From: Paraflavitalea pollutisoli
GTDB lineage: Bacteria; Bacteroidota; Bacteroidia; Chitinophagales; Chitinophagaceae
Assembly: GCF_029360705.1 (NCBI RefSeq)
Contig: NZ_JARKMX010000001.1
Coordinates: 620,001 to 684,000, forward strand
Reading direction: 5' to 3'
Length of the DNA stretch: 64,000 bases
The position numbers and the translations under genes were made by a program. The notes beneath the pieces were generated by a model. The model was not told the origin of the DNA and did not search any database. It saw nothing but the letters and a program-made list of their open reading frames with translations. This document shows positions 43,222-53,800 of this stretch, piece after piece. Position 1 is the first letter of the stretch, and every line of letters begins with the position of its first letter.

Positions 43222-46044
43222 TTATTTGCTCAGGTACATGCTTCTGTCTTTGTAAAGCTGGCGGAAGTAAGGATCGCGCAGGTCTTTGATGAAGCGGATG
43301 GCTTCGCCAGTCGACTTCATTTCGGGCCCGAGCTCTTTGTTTACACCGGGGAATTTCTCAAAGCTGAACACTGGTTCCTTGATCGCATAACCTTTCAGGC
43401 GCTTTACCACCTTGAGGTCACGGAGCTTTTGCGTACCGAGCATCACTTTGGTGGCGATGTTGAGGTACGGGATCTGGTAAGCTTTGGCGATAAACGGTGT
43501 GGTACGGGATGCGCGGGGGTTGGCTTCGATCACATACACTTTACCATCCTTGATGGCAAACTGGATGTTGATGAGCCCCTTGATCTTCAGTGCAAAGGCG
43601 ATCTTCTTGGCGTATTCTTCCATGGTCTCTACGATGAGCGGAGACAGGTTGAACTGGGGCAGTACCGCGTTGCTGTCGCCGGAGTGGATACCAGCGGGCT
43701 CGATATGCTCCATGAGGCCCATGATGTGTACAGTTTCGCCGTCACAGATCGCATCGATCTCTGCTTCCTGACAACGGTCGAGGAAGTGGTCGATGAGGAT
43801 CTTGTTGCCGGGAATATGTTTCAGCAGGCTAACTACTGCTTTTTCTACTTCTTCATCGTTGATCACGATCCGCATTCTCTGGCCACCCAATACATAGCTG
43901 GGGCGAACGAGTACGGGATATCCTACTTTGTTGGCTACTTCGATGGCTTCGTCAACATCGAAAGCGGTGCCGTAATCAGGATAAGGGATCTTCAGTTCTT
44001 TGAGCAAGTCGCTGAACCGGCCGCGGTCTTCGGCGATATCCATGCTATCGAAGGAGGTACCGATGATCTTGATACCTTTTTCGTTCAGGCGTTCTGCGAG
44101 TTTGAGGGCTGTTTGGCCACCCAGCTGTACAATCACGCCTTCGGGTTTTTCGAGCTCGATGATTTCCCAGAGGTGCTCCCAGAATACGGGTTCGAAGTAC
44201 AGCTTATCGGCCATATCGAAATCGGTAGAAACGGTCTCGGGGTTACAATTGATCATGATGGCTTCGTAGCCGCTTTCTTTGAGGGCGAGCAGGCCGTGTA
44301 CACAGCAGTAGTCGAATTCGATACCCTGGCCGATACGGTTGGGTCCTGAGCCAAGTACGATTACCTTCTTCTTGTCGCTCCGCTTGCTTTCGCTGTTGTT
44401 ACCGCTTTCGAAAGTAGAGTAGAAGTAAGGTGTTTTGGCTTCGAATTCTGCACTGCAGGTATCCACCATTTTGTATACGCGGGTGATGCCGGCTGCCTTT
44501 CTTTTTTCGTAGACGGCTTCGTCGTTGCCGTCGTTCATGATGATCGAGATCTGCTGATCGCTGAAACCGAGGAATTTGGCTTCTTTCAGCAGTTCATCGG
44601 GCAGGGTGGTCAGCTTGTATTTAGCGATCTCCTTTTCCATGTTCACGATCTTCAGGATCTCGTTCACGAACCAGCGGTCGATGCCGGTTGCTTTGGAGAT
44701 GGTACCTACGGATACGCCGAGTGTCAGCGCGTCCTTGATACGGAAGATGCGATCCCATTTCGGGGTTTTGATGTATTCGATCAGGTCTTCGGCATGCATA
44801 CGGCTGTGGCCGTAGTAGCCAAGGCCTACTGCATTGTTCTCGAGGCTCTGGCAAGCTTTCTGGATGGCTTCGGTAAAGCTGCGGCCGATGGCCATTACTT
44901 CTCCTACGCTCTTCATTTGCAGGCCGAGGGTGTCGTTGGCGCCTTTGAACTTGTCGAAGTTCCAGCGGGGCATTTTCACGATCACGTAGTCGAGCGCAGG
45001 CTCGAAGTACGCGGAGGTGGTCATGGTGATCTGGTTCTTCAGTTCGTCGAGGTTATAGCCGATAGCCAGTTTAGCGGCGATCTTGGCGATGGGGTAGCCA
45101 GTGGCTTTGGAGGCCAGTGCGGAAGAGCGGCTCACGCGGGGGTTGATCTCTACAGCGATCAGCTCTTCTGTGGCGGGATTGAGGGCGAACTGTACGTTAC
45201 AACCGCCGGCGAAGTTGCCGAGGCTGCGCATCATCATGATGGCCTGGTCGCGCATGTCCTGGAAAGCGGTATCGCTCAGGGTCATGGCGGGTGCTACGGT
45301 GATGGAGTCGCCGGTATGTACACCCATGGGGTCTACGTTCTCTACCGTACAGATGATGGCTACGTTGTCGTTCTTATCGCGGAGCAATTCCAGTTCATAT
45401 TCCTTCCAGCCAAGTACCGCTTTTTCTACCAGTACTTCGTGGATGGGAGAAGCTTTCAGGCCTTTGTCGAGGGCTGCTTCCAGTTCTGATTTGTCGTGTA
45501 CAAATCCACCACCTGTACCACCCAGGGTAAAGGAAGGGCGGATAACGAGGGGGAAGCCGATCGTCTGGGCAAATTCCTTTCCTTCGAGGAGGGAGTTGGC
45601 CACTCTGGATGGGGCCACGGCTACGCCGATCTTCACCATCAGCTGACGGAATTTTTCACGGTCTTCTGCGGTGTCGATTGCTGCTACATCCACGCCGATC
45701 ATGCGTACGTGGTATTTTTCCCAAACTCCCAGTTCCTCGGCTTCTTTAGCGAGGTTGAGGGCCGTTTGTCCACCCATGGTGGGCAACACGGCGTCGATCT
45801 GGTTTTCTTCCAGGATCTGCTCAATACTTTCTACTGTTAGGGGTAACAGGTACACTTTGTCGGCCATCATAGGATCGGTCATGATGGTAGCCGGATTACT
45901 GTTGATCAGGATGACTTTGATCCCTTCTTCCCTCAGGCTGCGGGCAGCCTGGGAACCAGAGTAGTCAAATTCACATGCTTGTCCGATGATAATTGGGCCT
46001 GAACCGATGATAAGTACTGACTTGATCGAGGTGTCTTTGGGCAT
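43222..46044 (-). CDS. carB: Carbamoyl-phosphate synthase large subunit, short Bacteroidota form
   Basis: A 940-residue enzyme making carbamoyl phosphate for pyrimidines and arginine. Two carboxyphosphate/carbamate ATP-grasp units are complete: [17 protein letters not shown] with NPATIMTDP, and [17 protein letters not shown] with [12 protein letters not shown]. The second ATP-grasp domain ends [20 protein letters not shown]-like ([10 protein letters not shown]), and the protein stops at RSMYLSK. The ~130-residue C-terminal allosteric (MGS-like, UMP/ornithine/IMP) domain of E. coli CarB (1073 residues) is missing. Bacteroidota CarB of about 940 residues is usual, so this is not a local truncation. 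carA is not in the window. Confidence 0.95.
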   Translation of the reverse strand: MPKDTSIKSVLIIGSGPIIIGQACEFDYSGSQAARSLREEGIKVILINSNPATIMTDPMMADKVYLLPLTVESIEQILEENQIDAVLPTMGGQTALNLAKEAEELGVWEKYHVRMIGVDVAAIDTAEDREKFRQLMVKIGVAVAPSRVANSLLEGKEFAQTIGFPLVIRPSFTLGGTGGGFVHDKSELEAALDKGLKASPIHEVLVEKAVLGWKEYELELLRDKNDNVAIICTVENVDPMGVHTGDSITVAPAMTLSDTAFQDMRDQAIMMMRSLGNFAGGCNVQFALNPATEELIAVEINPRVSRSSALASKATGYPIAKIAAKLAIGYNLDELKNQITMTTSAYFEPALDYVIVKMPRWNFDKFKGANDTLGLQMKSVGEVMAIGRSFTEAIQKACQSLENNAVGLGYYGHSRMHAEDLIEYIKTPKWDRIFRIKDALTLGVSVGTISKATGIDRWFVNEILKIVNMEKEIAKYKLTTLPDELLKEAKFLGFSDQQISIIMNDGNDEAVYEKRKAAGITRVYKMVDTCSAEFEAKTPYFYSTFESGNNSESKRSDKKKVIVLGSGPNRIGQGIEFDYCCVHGLLALKESGYEAIMINCNPETVSTDFDMADKLYFEPVFWEHLWEIIELEKPEGVIVQLGGQTALKLAERLNEKGIKIIGTSFDSMDIAEDRGRFSDLLKELKIPYPDYGTAFDVDEAIEVANKVGYPVLVRPSYVLGGQRMRIVINDEEVEKAVVSLLKHIPGNKILIDHFLDRCQEAEIDAICDGETVHIMGLMEHIEPAGIHSGDSNAVLPQFNLSPLIVETMEEYAKKIAFALKIKGLINIQFAIKDGKVYVIEANPRASRTTPFIAKAYQIPYLNIATKVMLGTQKLRDLKVVKRLKGYAIKEPVFSFEKFPGVNKELGPEMKSTGEAIRFIKDLRDPYFRQLYKDRSMYLSK

Positions 46045-46111
46045 CTTCTTTTACGCTGTTTTTTCTCTTTTTTAATAAAATTCCCGTCTCTTTTTGGCGG
46101 GATAAATTGCG

Positions 46112-46119
46112 CAAAAGTA
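46112..46119 (-). promoter_or_regulatory. -7 element for carB
   Basis: TACTTTTG on the minus strand (46119-46112). No good -33 partner is visible. The predicted leader is about 60 nt. Confidence 0.4.
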
Positions 46120-46329
46120 AGGTGATGAGGGGATATCTGCGGATTATTTTTTGATGCAGGGCAAAGTTGACAGAGGAAGGTGGTCATTTAGAGCGAGTTA
46201 GGAAAAGTTTGACCTCCGATCGGGGGGGCTTTGTATCGATGAAGTGGGAGGGGGTGGCTGTCTGGGTTACGTGGTGTGTGTGGGGCGCTACGGACGTGTC
46301 GACCAGTGTGCGATCTGTTCCTGATTCCT

Positions 46330-46370
46330 CTGTCACGGCTCTGGCATAGTTCTGTCACAGTTCTGGCACT
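46330..46370 (+). repeat. Short direct repeat TCTGTCAC-N2-(C/T)TCTGGCA
   Basis: Two ~17-bp imperfect copies about 21 bp apart (TCTGTCACGGCTCTGGCA and TCTGTCACAGTTCTGGCA). Confidence 0.6.
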
Positions 46371-46774
46371 GCTCTAAATCCCTGTTTTTGCCTGTGCTGT
46401 TTCAGTATATCGGCCGTACTGTACCAGGCGATTGGCAGAAAAGGTGTCAAGCTCCGGCGAGGCCGAATGTACTAAGGGAGCTATCCAGCTGTATGCCATG
46501 GTTGTTACTACACCTAGACTGCTTGTATACTACAGGTATGGATCTTCTATGAAAGGATACTGGTTTCATAGGATATTCATAGTTATGATATATCAGTGTG
46601 TGAGGAGATCTGCAGCAGTTCGAGCGTTTCGGTGGAGGAGATTCCGGAGAGAAGGTGATGAGGGCCGTGGAGTGGACTTGCTGGCCGGGCAGGTTTGATG
46701 CTGTCTGATACAGGTCTGATATAGGGCCGATAGGGGGGCGACACGGAGCCAGTAAGGAGCCGACAGGGAGCAAA

Positions 46775-46807
46775 GTCTCTATAAGGTCTCTATAAGGTCT
46801 CTGTAAG
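46775..46807 (+). repeat. Three tandem 11-bp repeats
   Basis: GTCTCTATAAG, GTCTCTATAAG, GTCTCTGTAAG in direct succession. Confidence 0.85.
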
Positions 46808-47058
46808 GATTGTCAGGCGGTTGGAGGAAATGGCCGAAAAGAACCCGAAAAAGGCAAGTGGTGAAATGATTCGGGTGTTAATCCCGTCGGAGTAGCTGCG
46901 CTTTATATCGCGTGATTCGGAGCCTACGCGCAAAATGAGGCTGCCCTCTAACTGCAGGACATTGGTTAGGGCAATAGCATGCCGCGTCGCCTGGGAGGCG
47001 ACTGTGCGGCCTTGATAACGTTGTCGTGATCGGTACATCTGTTTTTCCTACCGGGCAA

Positions 47059-47086
47059 CAAAAAACCCCTGCCGACTGGCAGGGGC
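47059..47086 (-). terminator. Intrinsic terminator of the 71-residue membrane protein gene
   Basis: Stem CCCCTGCC / GGCAGGGG with loop GACT; on the minus strand followed by TTTTTTG. Confidence 0.85.
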
Positions 47087-47114
47087 TATATTTTGCTGGT
47101 CGGAAATTAATGAT

Positions 47115-47330
47115 TTAAGAATTGTGAAAAGCAGCGATCTCGATGTCATCGAGAGGTACACCTCCCTGGCGGACAAACTTCTTTTCAGCTGCCACCTGAC
47201 GCTTTTCCTCAAAACGACTCTTGATACGGAATACCCATTTCTGCTTCGCTTCTGTGCCTTTAAACATCCCAACTATGGACCCTACTGCTACTGCCAGTAG
47301 TAACACCGTCCTATTACGTATCATACTCAT
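47115..47330 (-). CDS. Small membrane or exported protein, unknown
   Basis: A 71-residue protein with an N-terminal hydrophobic segment (TVLLLAVAVGSIVGMF) and a basic, soluble remainder (KQKWVFRIKSRFEEKRQVAAEKKFVRQGGVP) ending DDIEIAAFHNS. The hydrophobic part may be a signal anchor. I do not recognise the family. A dedicated terminator 30 bp downstream supports expression. ATG at 47330 or 47324 could be the start. Confidence 0.65.
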   Translation of the reverse strand: MSMIRNRTVLLLAVAVGSIVGMFKGTEAKQKWVFRIKSRFEEKRQVAAEKKFVRQGGVPLDDIEIAAFHNS

Positions 47331-47600
47331 AAAACAAAGGTTGTAGATTTATACTATCATTTCATACTTACTTAGACACTTTATATACGCTAAACGCTGT
47401 CTCATGGTTCACAAAAATCTATACAACTAAGTGGGTATTTTCAAAAACTTAACAGACTTATAGCGAATCAAAAATCTCTATATTCTTTATACAAAACGGC
47501 GTGCCGGGTAACCCAATTCCTGAACTTTTAATATTAGTTTAATACTGGTCATTCGATCGGGTTTGTAAGGCATTGAATTGTTGTGCAATTAGTCGCTTTT
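47331..47600. other. Intergenic region
   Basis: About 270 bp, AT-rich, no supported gene or repeat. Confidence 0.4.
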
Positions 47601-47789
47601 TCAGTTACCGTAGTAAACAATTCGAGTGAATTGTATGGTATTTCCAGTGAACTGAGGTTTCCAGTATTTGGAAGGTTTCCCAGCGGTTTCTAGCGGTGGG
47701 AATTCATCCCAGGATTTCAACGTCTGCGCGGCCTGTTCGATTACCCTTGCCTGACCCTTTACCGGAACCTTGGCGATGGCTATTACCAA
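47601..47789 (-). pseudogene. Possible gene remnant
   Basis: An open frame without ATG (TTG at 47789; in-frame stop 6 codons upstream) encodes 62 residues ending KPQFTGNTIQFTRIVYYGN. The C-terminal half looks protein-like (alternating strands, aromatic residues) but I cannot name a family. With no start or complete domain, a decayed gene end is more likely than a functional small gene. Confidence 0.3.
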
Positions 47790-48063
47790 GGCTGGATCTT
47801 GTGTTCAATAGTTTCCTGGTCTGGCTGGCTAAAAGACTACTCAATCTACATCAATCCGTTTGCTGAGACCAGTTTACGAGCCGGTAATAATCTACTTCTA
47901 ATGTGCTACAAATTTAACCCATGGCAACAGATATATCCTGTGTGAATAGTTGTTCCGATCATAGTATTCGTTGCCCCTTTCGAGGATAATTGTGCTATCC
48001 GGTAGCATAAACCAGTTTCGACGTAGTTTTGCTGCTCTTCTAACCTAAAAAAGTATTGTCCTG
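47790..48063. promoter_or_regulatory. Upstream region of the M23 gene, with a -7 element at 48024-48031
   Basis: TAGTTTTG at 48024-48031 fits the consensus; the -33 element is not clear. Expected leader is about 26 nt. Nothing else recognised in this stretch. Confidence 0.4.
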
Positions 48064-49767
48064 ATGCGTGTTTTGGCGTTTGTTCTGTTGTTCGGCTTTC
48101 AAAGTGTACAGGCTCAATTGTTCCCTTCTGTGAACTATCCAAAGGGCTATTTCCGCAACCCGCTTGCATTGCCTATGGATCTTAGCGGCAATTTCGGAGA
48201 GTTGCGCCCTAATCACTATCATATGGGGCTTGACCTGAAGACCCGACGCGTGGAAAATCAGCCGGTATACGCTGCTGCGGACGGCTATATCTCCCGGATC
48301 AAGATCGAGCCGGCTGGTTTTGGCAGAGCAATCTACATCAATCACCCGAATGGTTATACTACGCTTTACGCGCACCTCAACGATTTCAATGCTACTTTGG
48401 AGAAATGGGTAAAAGAGCAACAGTACGCCAAGGAATTGTGGAATATTTTTCTCGAATTAGCGCCTGGCCAATTCCCTATTAAAAAAGGGGACTTTATCGC
48501 TTACAGTGGGAATACTGGAGGCTCGCAGGCACCACACCTGCATTTTGAGATCCGGCGCACGCCGGATGATGTGAACCTGAACCCTATGCTGTTTGGATTC
48601 CCTTTGGCTGACAATACCCGCCCAACCATTTTACGCCTGGCCGTTTACGACCGTACCAAAAGCATTTATGAGCAGGCGCCCAAGATCATCCCGGTCAAAG
48701 CAGCTGGCAGCAGTTATACGACCACGCCAGGTTTGTTGAAGGTAGGTTCTCCCAAAGTCAGCTTCGCTATAACATCTTTCGATACGCATACCGGCTCTAC
48801 CAACCTGAACGGCATTTATGAAGCCCTGCTGTATGTCGATAATGAGCAGGTAGTGGGTTTCCGCATGGATAATATCAGTTACAACGACACGCGGTACCTC
48901 AATGCCCATATCGACTACCGGACCAAGGCCAATGGTGGCGCCTGGTTGCAACACCTGTCGGAACCGCCGGGTTATATCAACTCCATTTATAAGAAAGCCA
49001 AGGGCGACGGCGCGATCGACATCAGTGATCAGCAGGTTCACCCGGTCAGGATCGTGGTACGGGATGCCTACGGGAACGCTTCCACCCTGGAATACTCAGT
49101 TCAATACAACGGTGAACATCCTGTGCCGTTGGTGACTGCAGATAAAATGTTTTACCCTTTTATGCTGGACGGGTTCGAAACGGAGCAGTGCGAATTCTAC
49201 ATTGGGGAGCGTTGCTTGTACGATTCGGTGCACATCCGGCATAGCCGGTCGGCGAATACGCACCCGCAGGGTGTTTCGGATGTACATTCCATCGGCGCGC
49301 CCAATATTCCCCTGCAGGAATCTTTCCTGGTGCGCATTCAACCCGGGCGTTCCCTCTCTGCTGCCGAGCAGCAGCGTACGGTGATGCAATGGTATGCCGG
49401 TACTAAAAATGACGTGCAGAAAGTCGAATGGAAGAATGGCTGGGCATCTGCCCGCTACCGAGATTTCGGTTCTTTCCGGCTGTTGACAGATGATACGCCA
49501 CCTGTGATCGTACCTTCCGGATTTGTGGATGGTGCCAATCTGGGGAATGCCAGTCGCATCGTATTTACCGTGACTGATAATCTGGGCAAGTGCCGGAACG
49601 TACGAACCCTTCTGGATGGGAAATGGTTACGTTTTACCAATGATAAAGGCCGCTATTTTATCTACAAGTTTGACGAACAATGTCCTCCCGGCGATCATAT
49701 TCTTACTATCAGTGCCGATGACGAGGCGGGCAACCACGTGGAGCGTTCTTTCCGGTTAACCCGGTAG
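48064..49767 (+). CDS. M23 family (LytM-type) metallopeptidase, exported
   Basis: A 567-residue protein with a signal peptide (MRVLAFVLLFGFQSVQAQ). The LytM domain follows directly, with H53-x3-D57 (HYHMGLDLK), H104 (YAH) and HLHFE (H158, H160), the usual zinc and catalytic set. Such enzymes cleave peptidoglycan cross-links or act as modulators. After about residue 175, about 390 residues form a beta-rich C-terminal region of unknown role (repeated Ig-like strands, SDVHSIGAPNIPLQES, TPPVIVPSGFVDGANLG). Length is greater than most M23 proteins. Confidence 0.9.
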   Translation: MRVLAFVLLFGFQSVQAQLFPSVNYPKGYFRNPLALPMDLSGNFGELRPNHYHMGLDLKTRRVENQPVYAAADGYISRIKIEPAGFGRAIYINHPNGYTTLYAHLNDFNATLEKWVKEQQYAKELWNIFLELAPGQFPIKKGDFIAYSGNTGGSQAPHLHFEIRRTPDDVNLNPMLFGFPLADNTRPTILRLAVYDRTKSIYEQAPKIIPVKAAGSSYTTTPGLLKVGSPKVSFAITSFDTHTGSTNLNGIYEALLYVDNEQVVGFRMDNISYNDTRYLNAHIDYRTKANGGAWLQHLSEPPGYINSIYKKAKGDGAIDISDQQVHPVRIVVRDAYGNASTLEYSVQYNGEHPVPLVTADKMFYPFMLDGFETEQCEFYIGERCLYDSVHIRHSRSANTHPQGVSDVHSIGAPNIPLQESFLVRIQPGRSLSAAEQQRTVMQWYAGTKNDVQKVEWKNGWASARYRDFGSFRLLTDDTPPVIVPSGFVDGANLGNASRIVFTVTDNLGKCRNVRTLLDGKWLRFTNDKGRYFIYKFDEQCPPGDHILTISADDEAGNHVERSFRLTR

Positions 49768-49887
49768 ACTCTGCAGCTGCCTGCGGCGAAGGTTTCGCCA
49801 GCTATCAATGCTCCCGGTGGTGATGCTCCTCATTCAATTTTACCGCCAGGTTTTACCTGTCACCCCATTTCAATTTCGAAAGGCTAT

Positions 49888-50367
49888 ATGGTTACATTAC
49901 AAGAAGGCGATAAAGCGCCGGCATTCAAAGGAACCGATCAGGATGGCAATGCTGTGGCGCTCAAGGATCTGAAAGGGAAAAAAGTAGTGCTTTATTTCTA
50001 TCCGCAAGACGATACCCCTACCTGCACGGTGCAAGCCTGCAACTTACGCGACAACTACGCTTTGCTGAAAGCGGCCGGTTTTGCGGTGTTGGGCGTTAGC
50101 CCGGACGAAATGGCCCGGCACAAGCGATTTGGAACAAAACATCAGCTTCCCTTCACGCTCCTGGCTGATACCAAGCATACCATCATCGACAAATACGGCG
50201 TATGGGGCGAGAAACAGCTTTATGGCCGCAAATACATGGGGTTGTTGCGTACCACTTTCGTTATCGACGAAAAAGGGGTTATTCGCAAAATCTTCCTACG
50301 CCCCAAAAGCAAGCAGCATGCTGAAGAGATAGTCGCTGCCTGGGAGTCTCTGCAACCTGTACGATAA
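49888..50367 (+). CDS. bcp: Peroxiredoxin, bacterioferritin comigratory protein type
   Basis: A 159-residue thiol peroxidase. The peroxidatic cysteine is C46 and the resolving cysteine C51 (DDTPTCTVQACNLRD), the atypical 2-Cys arrangement. FYPQDDTP and LLRTTFVIDEKGVI are BCP hallmarks. It reduces hydroperoxides with thioredoxin. Confidence 0.95.
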   Translation: MVTLQEGDKAPAFKGTDQDGNAVALKDLKGKKVVLYFYPQDDTPTCTVQACNLRDNYALLKAAGFAVLGVSPDEMARHKRFGTKHQLPFTLLADTKHTIIDKYGVWGEKQLYGRKYMGLLRTTFVIDEKGVIRKIFLRPKSKQHAEEIVAAWESLQPVR

Positions 50368-50892
50368 CCCGTCTTTCAACGGCGGGGGCCGGCGGCCGCT
50401 CGTACCGTTGGAAAGTTAGTCTCATCATGGGCTTTATCTCATGCGTGGTGAGCTTGCGTTGCCCTTTTCGCTGTGGGGTATAGGGGCGCCAGCATGGGGT
50501 GTCACCTATGCCGTTTTTACCGGATTCATTGCGATCGGAGGAGTTCCCGCCTCCCCGAATATGGTGATGCCTTTGCTCGGCTGTGGGGATTGGTAAGGGG
50601 CCGCCTTTTCAGCACTTTTGTGTCGTGCTGCTGACCTACTATATTTTATAAGTACCCAGGAGGAGGCAGCGCCTGAACGAGACAGGTATCGTATCTCAGC
50701 TTAACTATATTATTCCAATCGTTTTTTCAGGTAGGGGTTTTATCGAGCCGCCGGCATGTCAACAGCATCCGGCGGTATTTTGTTACCAGGGCTATCCAAT
50801 CAAGCAGGGGCGCTGTTGGCTCAAACACCTGACATCGTACTGCCTGCCTGCAATACTTTTATTCTTCCGAGCCGCGCACCAATTTACCTGTT
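50368..50892. other. Intergenic region between bcp and the propeller kinase
   Basis: A 525-bp gap. A 51-codon ORF (50441-50596, hydrophobic, starting MRGELALPFSLWGIGAPAWG) is present but I cannot support it. An inverted repeat CCGCCGG/CCGGCGG (50748-50754, 50769-50775) followed by TATTTTG might be a weak terminator of bcp. TACTTTTA, one mismatch from a -7 element, lies about 30 bp upstream of 50893. Confidence 0.45.
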
Positions 50893-53800
50893 ATGTATCG
50901 CCGTCTAACGTTTTTTTGCTTTCTATTCCTGGTATGCCAGGATCAGCTGCGTGCTCAGTCTCCCGCATTGTACTTCGACAAACTCAATGTACAGAGCGGC
51001 CTTTCTCACAATAAAGTAAACTGTATTCTGCGCGATCAGCGAGGGTTTATGTGGTTTGGTACCAACGATGGCCTGAACCGGTATGATGGTCACGAATTTA
51101 CCATTTTTCAACACCGACCCGGCGACAGTTCTTCTATATCGGGTAATATTATTAATAGTATACTTGAAGATGAACGGGGGGTATTGTGGATCGCTACGGC
51201 GGACGGCGGCCTTTGCCGCTATGACTACCGGCAACGTCCCAGCCGCCAGTTCAGGCAATATCGCCACCAGGCCAACAATCCGCAATCGATACCCGTCAAT
51301 TCGCTGAATACACTGTTGCTCGACCGGCAAGGCTTACTCTGGATCGGGTCGGGCGGCGCGGGCTTGCTGCGGTTTGACCGGCGTAGGGAGCAATTCAGCC
51401 AGCCTGTACTGACGGGAACGCGGACTGTACTGGCTTTGGCACTTGGTCTGCATGATACCTTGTGGGTAGGTCGTGTTGGGGGCGGTATCCTCAAAATCAA
51501 CACAAGTACACTACAGTATTCAACCGCTCCCGGTTATGACGATCTCTATGCGAAATTGCCGCATGCTGCTGTTACGGCTATGTATGCTGATCGCCAGAAT
51601 CAGCTCTGGTTTGGTTCATGGGATAAGCTACTTTACCGGCGATCGTTGCTGTCACACGAAGAGGTTCATTTTACCTGGTCGAAGGACCATGCTTATTCGT
51701 TCAGTAACGACGAGATCACTTCTTTTACTGCAGACTCGCGCAACAGGATATGGATTGGCGGCAGACAGGAAGGGCTTCATATTTATGAGCCCTGGTCACG
51801 CAGGTTTTACCAATACCGGTATGACCCTGCCCGTGAAGGTTCCCTGGCGGACAATCATATCAATTACCTGTATACCGATCCTGAGGGTGTATGTTGGATT
51901 GGCACCGACCGGGGTATCAGTATTCATCGTCCTGCACAACAGCAGTTTGAGCAAACCTTTCTCTCCCGGCAGTCTGCCAGTCTGGCCTCTACGGTATTCG
52001 GCACCGGGGCCGGGGATAGTTATGCCAGGTCTTTAGTACCAGCGCCGGTAACATCGCCATCGAAGTGTCATTCCAATAGCGATATCATCCTGTATGACTT
52101 TTATGAAAGGGGGGATGAGCTCTGGATCGGTACCAGTGCGGGCATTTTCGTCCGGCGGCCGGGGAGTACGTCCTTTATCCTGCTTCCCGTTTCTTATAAT
52201 AGTATACCGCTTCGTATCACCTGCATTTTTGAAGATGTTGATGGTGCTGTATACCTGGGTACGGATTACTCTCTTTTCCGGCTTGATATCGCCCGTTGGC
52301 AAGTGACGCTACTGCCCAATACCCGCAAGGATCGTGTCATGCATCGACTGATCGATTCCCGGATCGTATCGATTGTGCGCGATACGATCGGCGGGCATCC
52401 TGTTTTGCTGACGGCTCCCTATGGCCATTATATCGCTTACTACGACCTGGTCACCAAACGATGGGTTTCCCGGTACGATTCGGTGGCGAATATCACCGGC
52501 CGGTTTAATCTGGGCAATAATCACCTGATCCGGAAAGCCTTCAAAACCCGTGATGGGCGTCTCTGGCTGGCTACCGTGTCGGGCGGCCTCGGTATGGATG
52601 TCAGCAAAGATCCGCCGGCTTTTCGGTTTTTCTCGAACCAGGAGGGAGAAGCGCGTGGCCTCCCCAGTAACCATGTATCGGATGTGCAGGAAGATGCTTC
52701 GGGCGGGCTTTGGGTCAGTACCTATGGGGGCGGACTGCATTATCTGGACCAGGATCATCGGCACTTTGCGCATATATCTGCCTCCAATAACCTGCTGGAA
52801 GGCCTGCAAGTCGATGGTCGTGGTCAGGTATGGATGATCAGTAATGGTCATTTGCACAAGTATGACCCTCAATTGCATTCCTATGTTTCTTTCGGACTGC
52901 CAGATATCGATAAATCGGGTGGGGTACGCGGCAATATTTTCCAGGACAGGAAGGGTAAGCTGTACGTTGCCGGTACCAATTATTTCATTGTTTTCGACCC
53001 GCTGGCTGTACAGGAGCTACATTCCAACCCGCAGGTGCAGTTTACGGATTTCAGGATCTTCAATGAATCGAATAATGAGTTGCTGCAGGATAGCTGTATC
53101 CGCTTGAGCTATGGGCAGAACTATTTTACGGTGATGTTTGCCGCGCCCGACTTTCAACCGGGCCGAACGATGCGTTATCAATACCAGCTCGAGGGCCGAG
53201 ATGAAGATTGGATCGATATTGGCACCCGGAATACGTTGGAGTTTTCGAATCTTGAAGCCCGGGACTATCTTTTAAAGGTGCGGGCCACCAGCCATACCGG
53301 TCGATGGAATAATCAGGCAGCTCACCTGTCCATATCCATCGTGCCTCCTTTCTGGCAACGTTGGTGGTTTTACGCCATTTGTGGCTGTTCGATCGGGGTG
53401 ATCTTCTATTTTATATGCCGCTACCGGATCGATCAGTTGCTGAAGCAACAGACCATCCGCAATAAGATTGCGCAGGACCTGCATGACAACGTTGGGTCTA
53501 CGCTTAGTAGTATTTCCGTATACAGCCAGGTGGCCAAGATCTACCATGAGCAGTCTCGCCGGACCGAATTACAACAAACGCTGGAGAAAATCAGTGCTAC
53601 TTCGGTAGAAATGATCTCCGAAATGAACGATATCGTATGGACCATCAATCCCCGCCATGACAGTATGGATACCATATTGCAAAGGATGGAATCTTTTGCC
53701 CGGCCGTTACTTGCGTCCCAGGGCATTCACTTCCATTTTGAGGTAGAGCCTTCGGTGAAGATGGTAAACCTGGAGATGAGCCGGCGCAAGAACTTCTACC

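Larger units (their letters stand above)
46120..47058. other. Long region without recognisable genes, G-rich on the plus strand
   Basis: About 940 bp contain several open frames of 60-110 codons on both strands, none with recognisable protein features. The plus strand has clustered G-runs (46222-46228, 46247-46255, 46733-46738) and short repeats. It might be a decayed gene or an untranslated leader; the sequence alone does not decide. Confidence 0.5.

Noticed and set aside
46167-46698. Two plus-strand open frames of 60 and 88 codons
   Set aside because: No domain, low complexity and no translation signal that I can see.
46447-47038. Minus-strand frames of 108 and 82 codons in the carB-flanking gap
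   Set aside because: Their ends coincide with tandem repeats and the peptides show no recognisable fold; called unassigned.
50441-50596. A 51-codon hydrophobic ORF in the bcp-kinase gap
   Set aside because: Short, no family, no clear promoter; could be chance.
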